A stretch of DNA of 64,000 bases. Origin: Staphylotrichum longicolle (Eukaryota; Ascomycota; Sordariomycetes; Sordariales; Chaetomiaceae). The translations under genes were made by a program, and so were the position numbers. The first letter of the stretch is position 1. Every line of letters starts with the position of its first letter. Below, piece after piece: positions 20,449-33,297 of this stretch. The stretch is taken from the NCBI GenBank assembly GCA_019096155.1, contig JAHCVI010000004.1, forward strand, positions 1,922,001 through 1,986,000. Reading direction: 5' to 3'. The notes below the pieces were generated by a model. The model saw only the letters and a list, made by a program, of their open reading frames with translations, was not told where the DNA came from and searched no databases.

Positions 20449-23299
20449 AATAGGTGCTTTTGGGCTTTCTTTGGAGTGGCATAATATCCCTCATTGCCGA
20501 TGGGTGCAATGAGGAGAGGTTTTATCATGGTTATTTCCCTGTTCTTTCTGTCCTGGTTTAGTTCTAGTTTTCGGTGCCTGTCGTCCACAATGGCCAGGCT
20601 TGGGATCTCGAGATCGGTGTGTCTCTGGTAGTGTTATCTGGGTTTCTTAGGACCGCGCAAAAGAAATCGTCGTTTACATCTCAATTCCGTCTCCTGTCTT
20701 CGTGAAAGTCGCTCGCAATGCTCTGTGTTTCCATCCGACGGCGCTTTGTCTTGACCCATGCCACCGTCCACCGTCCTTTGCCCAATGATTGAAGCGTCCT
20801 TTGTTGCCGAGCGTGAGCACGGTTCTTCCGGTCCCATCCTGTTCTCAGCGTCTTGTGTCTAGTAATGACCGAAACAGTTCATGTTGTGTGGTGTTGTGTT
20901 GTGTGGTTTTGTATTGTGTGGTGCTGTCGGCTTTCTTCGTGGCGCAGTGCTTGTCGGGACGTTGCCATTGTTCCTTACGTGTGCATGTATTGGATGTATG
21001 TATGTGTCTCTGACAGCTGCTCTCCTTCTAAGATGCATATGCGTGTACACGTGTGTGTGTGTGTGTGCATGTGGCCCTGTCCTGTCTGTCCCTGCCTTGT
21101 GTGTGTTGTCTGGTCTGTGCGGGAGGGGTACTGTCGAGGAGTTTTCGGCTGTGGTGTGCGTCGGGGGTGGTGATGTGAGGCGGGAGGGGTTTCTACATGG
21201 GATTTGGATTGTGCCGTGGTTGTCTGATGACGGTAGGAGTGGCGGTTCTGATCTGTAGCGCGGTTGTTTGTGGGTTGGTCTCTGATGGGGTGTTGTCTGC
21301 TTTGTTGGGTGCAGAGCTGTGTTCGGTGTTCTTTCCAAAGGGGGGCGGGTTTGTTGGCTTGCTTTTGGAAAAGGGTAAACTACTCTTCCGAGGAAGTTCT
21401 CGACGTGTGTGAGGGGTCCAGAAGATACAAGGTCTTGCCTGTGGTTGGCTCTCGTAACCTTGGATTCAAGGCGCGGTACAGAAGGTTGGGCTGCTGATGT
21501 CAGGTTATTTTGTATTGGGGCTGAGCCAAGTTGTGGTGTTCACCGGTTCCAGGAGAACCGAGAGCTTCGGCCAGCCCATCTCTCGACCTCAGGATGGGTT
21601 GTTCTCGACGTGAGGATTGGGGGTCTGTCCTGGGCTTCGCTGGATAAGGGTTCAGTTTTCTGATCTGTAGTGATCCATGTTGCCACCTATAAAAGTGCAC
21701 GACCAGGGTTCTCAGACCAACTATGGACGAGGGAGTGATGTCGAGATCTCGAGCATGGTGTACCATCTTATTGTCTGGTGTCCCAGCCGTATTTTCGTCT
21801 TCTTCCAGCACCCAGTGCATAACTTACCTCGAACATGGCCATGATCTTTCAACCCCTGCAGCGAGTCTTGCACTCGTGGTCAATAATACCATGGTTTGCA
21901 ATGAAACATGCTCATCAAGCCTTCAGGAACAAATACTCACCACCGTCTCTTACACACCAAGATGCATCACAAATACCCGAATAAAAAGTCCAATCATATC
22001 CTCATTCTCATTAAATATCTATCCTTTTTTATCACAAACCCCAACTAAACAGTCATTAACTACGTAAATAAGTATCCGAGAACCCCCAACAGCTCTGTCA
22101 AGTTCCACCAAGGCCGTCACGCTGCAAAACGTTTAGGAAATGCAGAGAAAGACAAGAAAAACAAAACATGATACAGAATGAAACGACTCCTCATGCAAGG
22201 ACCCAACACCGTGGTCCTGGAATGTGTTCCACGGCATGACATGACATCTCCCCTGCCTCCCAGACGTCGTCATCAACCCAGGTCAAGACCGATGGGCCAT
22301 CCCCCGTACCCTTTTCTGGTTCCACCACATCTGTGCCATCTTCTGAGCAGTTTGCCCGCGCGGCACCACTCTGGGTCTGCCTTCCAACTGTATCCGCCTC
22401 TGGCCCCCTCCCATCCAGTGAAGAACGCAACAATCCATCCCCACCAAACAGAAACCAGGCACGTAGAGAGAAGGAAGCAAACATGTCGTCTTTTGTGTAT
22501 CCCCCAAAAGAAAACCACAATCAACGTCCAAAGGGGAACCGAAGTGAACCGAGCTGAACCGAAGAAAGGGAAACAAAGCAGGCCATGCATATGCCATGCC
22601 AAGTGCCATTGCCATTGCCACTATCACAACTCCAACACGCGCAATGTTATCTCCCTCTCCCTCAATCAATACTAGCGCCGCAGCAGGCAGAAGAGTGAAT
22701 CTGAAGAAGTAAAAAGAAAAAGAGACCCAACCAATTCAAAGGTCAGTCAAACCAAGTGGTGGCCAACCGACTGCCCGAGTAGCAGACAGACAGCGAGATA
22801 GAAAGACAAAAAGACGTTACAAACCGGGCCGCCCCAACCATGCCATCTCAGAACTGTCCTCACTTTGCATTCATACCTGCATTCCTGCCATGCACCACAT
22901 GCACATGCCGTGTCATGCCATGTCCCGTCCTGTGCCAATTCAGCCCAGTGCCCCTTGGGAATATCACCACATCGTCCGCCACAGTCCGTCACACCCCGAC
23001 TTGGGGATGTCTTGTCTTGTCATGCCACGCCATGCCATGCCACGCAACACACCACGCCATGCATAACGAAAAGCAACTCTTTCTCTTTTCTCCTTCTGCC
23101 CCTTTCCTTGTGTCCTCTTGCTCTCTCTGTCCTATTACCACCAGGACGAGCGGAAAATATTCGTACATATACAGCGGTTTGGTATTGAGCGTGTTTGCGG
23201 TCACAAACACTGATAAAAAGGCAAAGTAGAACCATCTTTCTGGGTGAGAGTAGCGGTCGTAGTCAAGATCGGTTCGGTAAAATAGACGCGAAGCCCCCG
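20449..23299. other. Convergent intergenic region with opposite strand biases
   Basis: No gene is supported between the convergent cpc-1 and serine-rich-protein genes. From about 20860 to 21660 the + strand is G/T-rich with TGTG-type runs (20881-20935 and 21050-21075). From about 22030 to 23230 it becomes A/C-rich with CCATGC-type runs (22900-23060). These are probably the 3' regions of the two facing transcripts. Confidence 0.55.
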
Positions 23300-26200
23300 C
23301 TAGCTGACAGTCATCATCTGCATCCGCGGGGAATCAATCGATGCTCTTCCGAGGATGGACGGGGTGCTGTGGCTGTGGGGCAGCCGCCGCGGCGGGCTCG
23401 AGGCCGGGTCGACAAACACGCGCGTGAACGCCGGGCTGCCGTCCGGGTTAAGGTGGCGGGAGTGACGGTCACGCCGGGGCGTCCCCGCCGGGCTCTGGGT
23501 GAGCAGCTCCGCGCGGCGGACCGCATCCGAAAGGGTGTCTCGGAGTTGTCCGGCGCGCTTGACAAGTTCCTGAAGGCTGTTGGTGTCGAAGAAGAGTTTC
23601 GTGTCGGGTGTTTTGGTGGGTGGGCTCTTGACGCGGTCCGAGGCGGATTTCTTCATCGCTTCGATCACTGTCGAAATGATGGCTGAGTTGCGGCTCGGGC
23701 TCGAGCACCTGCTGGGTGTGCGTGGACGGGCCGGTGTCGCGGCGCCTTCGGCTAGCGGCCAGTTGCCGAAAATGTCGTCCTCAGGCGAAAAGACAGATCT
23801 CCGTCGGGGGCTGTGCCGCTCCCGGATCACCGCCGTCTTGGACATCTCAGGCTCCGGGAAGTCGAATGGATCATCGTTGTGGTCGAGGAACGGACCATCA
23901 AACCCTTCGTCCAAAAACCGGTCATCGACCTTGGCCCGATCAAAGTCCAACGAGGGCTTCGACGAGCCCATGTCCTCCTCTTCGTCCTCATCCGGCGAGG
24001 CCAGAGCAATGATGCTCTCCGCTTCTGTCCACTTGGTCGCCAGTTGGCCTCTGATGATGTCCAGATCCTTGCCATGGCGGCACAACCGCTTCAAATCGTT
24101 GACGAGCAGTGACAGCTCGCGGATCTGGCCAGAGTGAGCTCTCACGCTTGGTTGTGTCGCTTGAATCGAAGCAGGAACCACCATCGAGAAGCTCGTGGCC
24201 GAGTCTTTGCCTCCGGGCGAGCAAACCATGGGCTCGTCCGCGTCAAACTCAAAGTCATCATCCCAGTCTTCGCTCACAGGGTTTGTACTCAAGCCCCAGG
24301 TCCCGAACTTCGGGGCTGGCTTCGAACCAATTGCAAGGTCGGGGACTAGGGGGACACTCTGGCTCCGCACATGAGCAATCCCGGGCGCCTTCCGGCTCGT
24401 AGAACGGCCTCCCCTCAAGTCCAGTTCTTGTTTGGCATGTGCCGTTCGGGGCCGTGGGAGGTCCGTGTCGAACTTGTCATGCACCGAGGGCTCGGCCCAA
24501 TCGAAAATGTTGCTCCGTGGCCTGTCGCTCAGGCTATCTCGCTGATGATCAGGGATGCCGTTGCCGCTGATGTTCCTCAAGGCTTGCCGCAGAGTAGGAC
24601 TGACGCGCCGGGAGTTGGTCGAACTCGGTGGTGAGAGATGGTTACTAAGTGTGTTCTCGTCATCTCGTGCCCAGTCATCATCATCATCGTCATCAAATGA
24701 TAGACGCCCAAAGTCGCCGTTGGTCAGCGACACCTCATGTGCGGCATCGAACCCAAAGCTGTCCCCTCTTCGAGATTGGTGCACAAAATTGGGCGATTCA
24801 GCCAAATGTACGGCTTTGATGGGCGTGGAAACCCCCTCGTCCTCCTCGGTGATCTTCGTCTCGCCATCCCAAGAGCGCCCGAGCATCTCTTGTATCGACA
24901 ACCGCTTCGTCCTGCTGTTGCTCGCCGTGCTAGGGGGGGATTCATCAAACATGGACTCGACCGGCGTCTCGAGAGACCTCACCCGGCTCGACGAACCGCC
25001 GGTACGGAAAGAGTCATACATGCCGTCGCTCCTGAAATCGGAATCTTCGTCGCCAAACGTACCATCACGGGCCGAAATATCAGAACCGGCCAGTGTCACA
25101 GATCGCTCGCCTGACGGTCCTCGGCTGTGAGTAGTAGTCGAGGGAGCGTGTGAGTAGTTGATTGGGGTATGGAGGGCTCTCGGCGTGGCTGCCGAAGGGG
25201 ATGTGGGCATGCCTATGCGGGTAACATCGATATTAAAAGAGGACAGACGGTTCAGGGGAGGCAAAGGCGACGAGGTATTTCTCTTGCGCGTCCGCGGGAG
25301 ATCGACTGGTTTCAAGTCAGACTCCTGGTGCTGCTGAGGTTGCAGTCGACCGTCGTGTGGCGCATGAATTCCTTCGGGCCCCAGAGTGACAGGGGTGTGG
25401 CCTTGGTCCCGCGGCGCAGCGCCAGGATCTGGCGCATAACGACCTTCCCCAGTTTTGGCACCCACGGTACTCCGTCTCGGGCGTCGCACGCTTCCAGTCC
25501 TGGCAATCCACTGGCTCGCGGAACTGAAATGCATCGAAATGGACCTCCTGGGTGGCTTGTCAGTGGTCTCGTCGGTCGAGTTCGAAGGGTCGCTGGCGGG
25601 CAGCGAGCCTTCTTGTTTCTCCTCAATCGCGAACTGATCGTGTGCCGTCTCGAGTTCATCCTTCAGTGCCGGTACTTCGGCAATGTCACTCGATTTAAGG
25701 AGGTAGGCTCGAGAAACGTGGGCCGGAGCCAATGACATCCGCCTGCGGGGGAAAAGGTTGTGATGCGGGCTGGTTCCAGGAGGCAATCCAGGGATGTCGC
25801 GCGCTGCCGAGGTCGAGCGGCGGGCATGGAAGAACGAGGTCCATTTCCCAGAATGCCGAGCGTGGTCCACATTTGCCGGAAACATTGGGGAGGTAGGTGA
25901 CGGATTGTAGGTGTCGAAAGAGACCTTCACCTCCGACGACGGGGGCTCGGCAAATGCGCCTTGGTGCTGGAACTGTTGCATCGTCGCGGATCGTTGGTGG
26001 CTGGTGGCAGGTCGCCGAAGGGTCAGCACCTGCGACTTGGAGCCCCGCCGTGTCATGCCCCCGGCCGCACCATTTTGCCCAGACGTTGTTCTCTTGACTA
26101 ACTTGTTCGGAGATGCGTGAGAAGCGGGCGACTGCCCGAGCATTGGGACACCAGAGCCATGTGAAAAGGTCATTGATGACGAGTCCGGGCCCATGCTCGA

Positions 26201-26894
26201 CCTTCGGCTTCCATGCTGGGACAAGGGTCGGAGAGACAGTCGCCGTATCCATGAATCTCTCGAAGATACCGAATCCCTTCCGTTTTCTGCAATAGGTTGG
26301 GATACCAGGTCGCCTCCGCGTATGAATGAGTGCCTCCTGCCACTGGACCTGGGGGATGAGAGCGAGACAGCCGTCAAGGGGCGTGGCACACTCGTCGGGC
26401 TTGTCGGGGGCGAAGCAAAGCCTCCCGGGGTAGCATCGGCGAGTTGGCGGAAGGACGCGTAGGGGAAATCCTCCACCGGGGCCGGGCCTGTGTGACAACT
26501 GGGGGCAGCACTCGTGCTGGGGCGGGGCGGGACAGCGCCGACTCGGAATCCGTCGTAATCGGCGGGGAATCTCGAATGGATCGGGCTCGACCACGGGACC
26601 TCGGGTTCGGGGGATTGACCAAAAACCAGGCCAACAGCTGCTGCGGCGGCAGCGGTGCCGGTTCCTACGAGCTACACACAAATCTGTTAGCATCCCCGGC
26701 AACGAGGTTGAAGCTTCTGACCCGCCGTCCAAATAGAAAGAAAGAAGGGAGGAATGGCAAGGACAGAACGATAACCCGACTGGACGCCGCAGTTCGACCC
26801 AAACGAAGGTTGTTTGTCTTGTCGGTTTGCATTCCTGCCCAAGAGCCCAACATTGGATTTTATCGTCGACACTTACACTCGGCACGGCCTGCAT
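23300..26894 (-). CDS. Large serine-rich protein, possible Byr4/Bfa1-type septation regulator
   Basis: Proposed CDS is complement(join(23300..26671, 26877..26894)), 1129 residues. Exon 1 encodes only MQAVPS; the 205-nt intron (26876-26672) has GTAAGT, a GCTAAC branch and a GTGTAG acceptor. Exon 2 continues LVGTGTAAAAAVGLVFGQSP and stays open to the stop. Most of the protein is Ser/Arg/Pro-rich and disordered. More structured parts are an acidic SEDWDDDFEFDADEP motif (about residue 808), a helical block GQIRELSLLVNDLKRLCRHG (about 855-875), and a C-terminal helix LQELVKRAGQLRDTLSDAV before a conserved-looking tail (GSPAFTRVFVDP). The WDDDF motif and C-terminal helices resemble Byr4/Bfa1, the scaffold of the Bub2 GAP that holds back septation, but I am not sure of this. 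A second candidate is simply an uncharacterised serine-rich fungal protein. The gene model is firmer than the function. Confidence 0.78.
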
Positions 26895-29800
26895 CCTGGC
26901 TGCGGGTGATTATGTCGACGGCAAGCAGCCGTGCGAAGAAAGAGGGGCGAGGAGGGATTCGGTAGTCGTGAGGGTCGTGGTTTGCATCGTCAGGGCATTA
27001 CGGACGGAGGGACTTGTCGAAGTGGAAGGGGTGGGCTTGGGTTGGGGACGTGGAGCGCGGATGCTGCAGGCGCGTTCTTGCAGGAGTCGGAGCCAGAGCC
27101 CGCAGGGCCTGGGTCACCTCAGTTGGGAAGCGAGCGTGCTGGGAAGGCCGTTTCCGCCGAGCGGAGTGGACTGGAAGATGTCGACGCAGCAGGTCGTTGC
27201 AACAGGCCCGGTTCGGTCGGGAACGGTCTCAAGGGCAGGGAGACACGGTCGGGTCGGGGGGTGCGGTCGGCGATGCTGCGGGCAGCAGAGCAGTTGGCCG
27301 AGAGGCAGTCCACGACAACGGCGGTTGCTGTTGGGTTTGTTTTCGCGGCGAGCTGCAATTGGCGAGGATTGGCTGCGTCCAGATGGGATGGCCGCGACCG
27401 TGGGCCTGCGCGCACACCTTTCTCGCTTTGTTCCGGGGAGGAAGAGGCACCCGTTCGTTTGGTTTGCCAGAGAAATTATGAACAAAAAAAAAACCAAGCC
27501 AAAACCTGAGTGAGGTGAAGAGCCAGAATCCTGCTCGAAGACGCGACGCACGAGTGGGCGCAACTCGGTGGGTCACGCCCGGCCAGGAACAAGCTGAAAA
27601 GAGGGAAATGCGCCCTGGCAACGCCGTCAGAGCAGAGCAGAGGAACGGAGCAAGCAAGCAACACAAAAAGGATAGAGAGCGAAAATGGTCGGGACTGTGG
27701 CCAGACTCAATGCTGAGCAACAGCAGACACCGACACACACAGCGGCGGGAAAGCAGTTCACCTTCGCTCAGCTCAGCAATGCAAAAAGGGACAGGACAGG
27801 ACAAGCAGGGCGGGAGCAACGACAACAACCGGGCAGCCAAGTTCCATCGCTCAGGCCGGGGTGTGTCGTGCTGATGGTGGAGAGCGCGCAAGAGTGGAGA
27901 GTGGAGAGTGGGGACTCGGTCTCTGGTCCAAGACTGGCAAGACTGGGCATTGGACCAGGGGTGAACTTGGGGGCCGCTGGAGGAGGGGGGCACTGGCCAC
28001 TGGGGCGTTGTTTCCATGTTTGAGGCCTGGACCCTCACTGGCCCTGGCTGGTCTGCTCTGGAGAAGACTGAGAGGCCAGGATTGGCCTTCAGATCGTCGC
28101 TTCTTCGGGTATCGGGTACCGCACAGCGTGGGCGACTCAGAGCGAGACCTGCTTGACGCTAGCGAGCGCACGGGGGACTGCCTTCCCCAGCCTGCCTTGG
28201 CTGGCCTGCCTGCCTGCCTGTCTGCGTGCCTGTCTGCGCATCAGGTTCCTGCTGTGTAAATTTCAGGCGTCAACGGCCCGCGGGTTTTGCTTGGGCAGAG
28301 CGCATCCTCCAATCTCGACAAGCTGTGCCTGTTTGATGAGTAGCTGCAGCGTTGTGCATCCGGAGCTGCGCGCTTGCGCATGCCACTCGAATTACCAAAT
28401 CAGCCCTGGTCCCGCCGTAAGCCCTGCGCTGAGGTGCTCTTGCTCTGGAGAGTCTGGTCAGCTCACCGCAGAGCACAGCAGGCAGTCGGGCACCACCCAG
28501 GAATCGACGGGAGAAGCCCAGAGCCAGTCATCCCGCACCGCCGAACCAACATGCAACTGCATCAGGAGAACCCTTCTTCCAAATGAGGCTCTCGGACGGT
28601 TCAGATGGCCCAGATAGGGGCACCCTTGAGCATCCCTGGGCATCCCTGGTAATTACCACCAAGATACACACAAAGTACCCGCCGGTGTCTGGGGGCCCTC
28701 GTCTGATCAACACAGACGGCGAGCAAGCATGGAGTCGGCCGAGAGAATCAGCCTGGAACAAACACGCCCGCTAGGCCGTTTTCGATTCAAGAGCAACACA
28801 ACACGAGTCCCACGGCATCCGCCCGCCATCCGTTGCAATCCGCCTGCCACCCTCCCACGGCCTAACCGTCTCTTTTCGAGCCTTTCAACCGGCCGCCAGG
28901 GATGAGGTGCTGTTGGGAGTTTGGAAGTCGGAAAGGAAACGTTCTTTGTACACGCGCTCCACTCTGTCCCCTCCACCCTTCCAAGGCACAACACAATCCG
29001 GCATTGTCAGTGGACAGGGCCTTGCATTGGCAGCAGGGCTTCCCAGGAACCCGAAACACCCTCGCAACGTCGCACTGGCGAATGGCGTTGCTCGCCGCGG
29101 GCTAGCTCAGAAGCTCCAAAAACAGCAGCGGAGGTCGATCAAGTTTGATGCTGTGGCTATCCTTCTAGCGCCCGCAAGTGGCCCTGTTCTTTCTCTGAGA
29201 TCTCCATTGGCGTCTCCATTGCCAATGCATTCCTTCAAGATGACGTCGTCTATTATCCATCTGGACGCTCAATTGCCAGTTGTTTTGAGCATCCGCGAAG
29301 CTGCGCTAGAAGGCGGGCAACCTTTACCCTTCAGGCTGGATCCGGGTCCCTTATCCCAACAGGGGACAACCAGGACTTATATCTCGCTCAGCAATGCATA
29401 ATACCGGAACCACGACAGCCAAACGCAGGGCGTAGGGAGAGAACTTCCGCGGGGCAAGCCCCTCTGTGCGCTACCACCCTCCCATTCTGTGATTGAGCCG
29501 TGCCGAAGCGGGAGACCAAACATTTAACTGTGGCTTGGTCCACGAGGGCACACTATCCAGAACACGAGAATTTCTCGACCCTGCAACCCTCGCATCTGTG
29601 ATGGAGGAGCACACGGCGAAGGATACAATCCCGAAGCAACATCCCTCGAGGCAAGCCCAGCCCTGTGGGCCCCCCCTTCCCCGCAAAACGATGCTTCGAT
29701 CCCAGCCCGATCTCCCTTCGAAGCCCATTCCAGCCACTCACACTTCTGCCATTTTCCGAACAGACCGGGAGCTTCCTCGCAGGAAGAAGGGGAAAACAAG

Positions 29801-32800
29801 ATCTTCGGATCTCCGATTGCCCACCAAGCCAACCACCGAAGTGGATTTATCAAACCCAACCCCTCACTTGAGAGCTGTCGCCGAGGCGCAGTGAAGCCCA
29901 GAAGCACATGACTAAAGCCCAACCAAGGGCACTAACTGCTCGGTATCAACCGGACCGAGCGGCAGAAGATCGAAGCACCAACCTCTCACTGTTACTGTTG
30001 TCTCTTCCTGACACTTTGCACTGAGACAAAGTCTCTATGCACTCAACATCTCCACCGCAGGCCACACAGCCGACCCGTCTCAGTCAGAGAGATAATACTA
30101 TACTAAATACCCCGTCCATTCCATGCTGCGGCCCCCACGCCGCCCAGCCGTCTCGCTGTGCTCCGTCTCCCACTAGGGTGGAAGGGTTGGAGAGAGCACA
30201 CACAAACGGGCCAGCAAATATCACACCGATTCCGACAGGCCCCCTTTGCTTCCATCACACTCACCCCCCATCATCCTCGGTGACGCAAGCAGGATGTCGT
30301 GCTTGCGTTGCCAAGGGTACTTTACTGTCTGCAAGTAAAAGTACCTAGGTGGTTTTGGATCAGCGGCGTGTTGCACCCATGCTGCCTGCCTGCCGGCACG
30401 CGGACGCACGCCGCCGCGGCTTGTGTGAGTGTGAGTGTGAGCGACTATCGAATCAATTAATAAATGCGGGAGTCAGGTACGCGAGCAGAAGGTAAATTAC
30501 ATTAAAGCTGTTTTTTCGGCGGAAATCTTGATCAGGTGAGGCTGGGCTGGGTTGGGCTGGGCTGGGGTTTCGTGGCTGGTTGGGCTGAAAGATGCCAGGA
30601 ACAGACGCATCCAGGATGAGGATGGGAGGGGAGGGGATGGGATGCACGATCCGGACCGGGGCGGGTATCTGCCTCGTTGGATCCCATGGGTGTGTATGTG
30701 ATGTGGTTGAGAGTTGATACCCCCTTGGTTTTGGGTTGATCATGGGCCGCTGGCTGGCAATGGTTGACTTGACTATAACGTTGGTATGTATCCCACGGGC
30801 AGAGCCTCGGCGAATTGTCCGGTCTTATAGGGTAGGGGATTTTGCGTATGGGGGTTAACAGCGGGATGTTTCCCGTCGTGGGCTCATATGTTGCCGTCTC
30901 CCTTCCTCTATCACAGCACCCGATGAGCCGGTTTCAAGGTCCAGCCGCCAACCGCTGACTCGTGTGATGCTGGGTGGGCTTTTGGAGGTGATCAACAGTG
31001 TCTTTGGCTGTCTGATACTATCAATGCTTCCTCCCGATCATCCTTTCCCCGTCTCGTCAGGCAGAATTAGCCGGTCACTCACTTACTCACACACGCCCGT
31101 CTCGGGATCCTGCAATGAGTTACGCCGTCCCGTCTCTCTGAGGGTCCGGTGGCGTTCCGGCGACGTGCCTGCTTGCCGCCGCATCATCGTTACGCACATC
31201 TCTTCTGGAGTCTGTACGATATAACGTTATCGATTGCCTCTCTTGTGTCACAACACAAGAACCCTGAAACAAGGAGCCAGTTGTCGAGCTGACGAGCCGG
31301 GGCCAGGCTCGGGAAGCCGAGGTGGCCTGCCGACAGGGCGTTCGGGCCTTTGCATCAGCAAAACCCCGGCGATCCCGCAAACAATCCGGAAGCCTGCTTC
31401 CTGCCGCAGCAAAAGCCCGGTCGGTCGGGGCTGTCTCGCCCGTGCTTCGCCAAGAGTGCGAGATAATTACTGCCAGATTCCCTCTGCGCCCCTTGTTGCG
31501 AGTTTTTTAACATGCAACGGCCGAGGACAGGTTGCCTGGCAACAGAACAGGCCCGGTGTGATGTTCAGGGTTCTGCTGCAGGTCGTCACTGCGCCGCTTC
31601 GGACCATGTTTCTAGAATCCGTGCGCTTGCAGCAAATAGACACAACCCCGGCTGGTCAAAAATAGCCGTGGTAACTCGAAACACTGAAAGGGTAAAAAAA
31701 AAAAAAAAATGGCCTTGTCCTCACCAGCAGGCTTCCATCATGTTCTCCAGACTTGGAGACCGGGGTCTTTCATGTGGTGAAGTTGTGGTTGTGAGGTTGT
31801 GGTTGTTACAAACTAGCCGACTCTCATTTCCTGGGTGTCCACAGGATTTGAACAACCAGGTATCACAGCCTCGAGCGAGCCCGGAAACCTGACAACTGGG
31901 CATGATCAAAGAGATCGGATTCCCAGGTGCCGGAGCCCGATCTGACCAGATTGACTGGGAACAAGCCTTGGAGTTGAGCCGGTGAACTGCCCAAGGATCG
32001 AGTTCTTCCCTGCTTTTTGAGACCGGCTTATGGAATGAGCCGCCAAAGCGGAAGGGGGCATCTCGTCGACAACCCCAGTTCGGCACGGAACATTTCCAGA
32101 TTCAATGTCGGGGTAATCGCTGGGCCGGGTCTGTGCCGTCTCATCCAGTGTGTTCAAGAATGGGAACTGCTCCCTGTTGACCGGCCATCGACGCCTGTTG
32201 GAAACACCTCCCCGATGTGCCAAGGCATGCGGGCAATATCCAGGTGCAGTCATCAGGCATGGCCAGGGTCGAAGAATCTTCCGAGCTGCCCTGGATGCAG
32301 CGGCAATGCTCAAAATCCGATGAAGGATCGAAGCTGCAGCGACCCTTCGTCGCACACGCGTCGACCGTTCTTGTTGCCCCTCCTAGATGCCTAGATGGAG
32401 CTGCCGATGTCCGATTCATGGGCTGATGATGCCGCGGAAACAGGTGCAGTCCGGTTGGAGATGATCGAATCAGCGACGCCGCCGGTAAGGCAACTGCGTC
32501 AATGCTCGCAATGTTGCAATGTGCGGCATGGGTCGCATGAGAGCGGCCAACAGAGTGCCGTCCGCTGGGACAGCCCAGTCGGTTGGAAATGGAGTGAAAT
32601 GCTCTGGGGTGAGGCCAACGCGTTCCGATTGGCGACGTACAACACGTCGACGCGCGAGCTTGCGTGACCAGCATAAGCCGCTTCTGCATCGCGTCATGGG
32701 GGAAAATGGAAGGAAGGCATCATTCGCCTTGTGAGCACGTGCAAGGGTCTCGTTACGAGACCCGGCCCTCGCCTGCTGTTGATTTGCTCAAGACACATGG

Positions 32801-33297
32801 CAAAGTTTGGGGCGAGTCAGCCCTACGGCAGCCAGGGGTTTGAGAGATGGACCTGGACGTGTGAATGGATGGAGGCCAGTGAATGTTGGGCGCTGCTGGC
32901 TGACTGTCTGATGCAACTGCAAGACTCAAGAGTTGGAGCAACAACCAACCTCGAAGGAGCGGCGGTAATTGACCAATCAGGACCTCAACTGCTGCCAGAC
33001 GTCGGACGGCTGCGAAGGAGCGGCAGGTCCCGCCACACCACCTTTTCGTGGAAATCCGCCCCGCATGTGCAGAACGGCAGGCTCCAAAAATTCAGGAAAC
33101 AGGTGAACTCGAAGGGTCCGTAATCAGTAACTAAATTCGATCAGCCGTGCTTGGACAGTCCGGAAATTCATCCCAACTGGGCAGGAGATAGCTGTGTCCA
33201 GGATATTCGAGCTGTCAGTGTTGGACCTCTAGGGATCTTTGAGAAACCCCCGCCCCCGGCCCGCATCCCAAACTTCAAAGCCACACCGGAGCCCGCC
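26895..33297. other. Long intergenic region (6.4 kb) without supported gene
   Basis: From 26895 to about 28000 the + strand is purine-rich, so the minus strand is C/T-rich, as expected for a long 5' leader or promoter of the serine-rich gene. Simple repeats are a CCTG-type run (28196-28250), a GGGCTGGGCT-type run (30538-30590) and a 15-A tract near 31695-31709. A CCAAT box at 32973-32977 lies about 320 nt before the ABC-F start. The open frames are short and show no recognisable domain. No tRNA, rRNA or transposon was recognised. Confidence 0.5.

Noticed and set aside
20881..21075. Telomere-like or coding origin for the TGTGTT-rich stretch after cpc-1
   Set aside because: The runs are irregular TG/TGT dinucleotide-type repeats, not TTAGGG arrays, and the short frames across them are Val/Cys-rich artefacts.
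31790..31870. tRNA B-box-like sequence GTTCAAATCC on the minus strand
   Set aside because: No matching T-stem, A box or acceptor stem can be formed around it.
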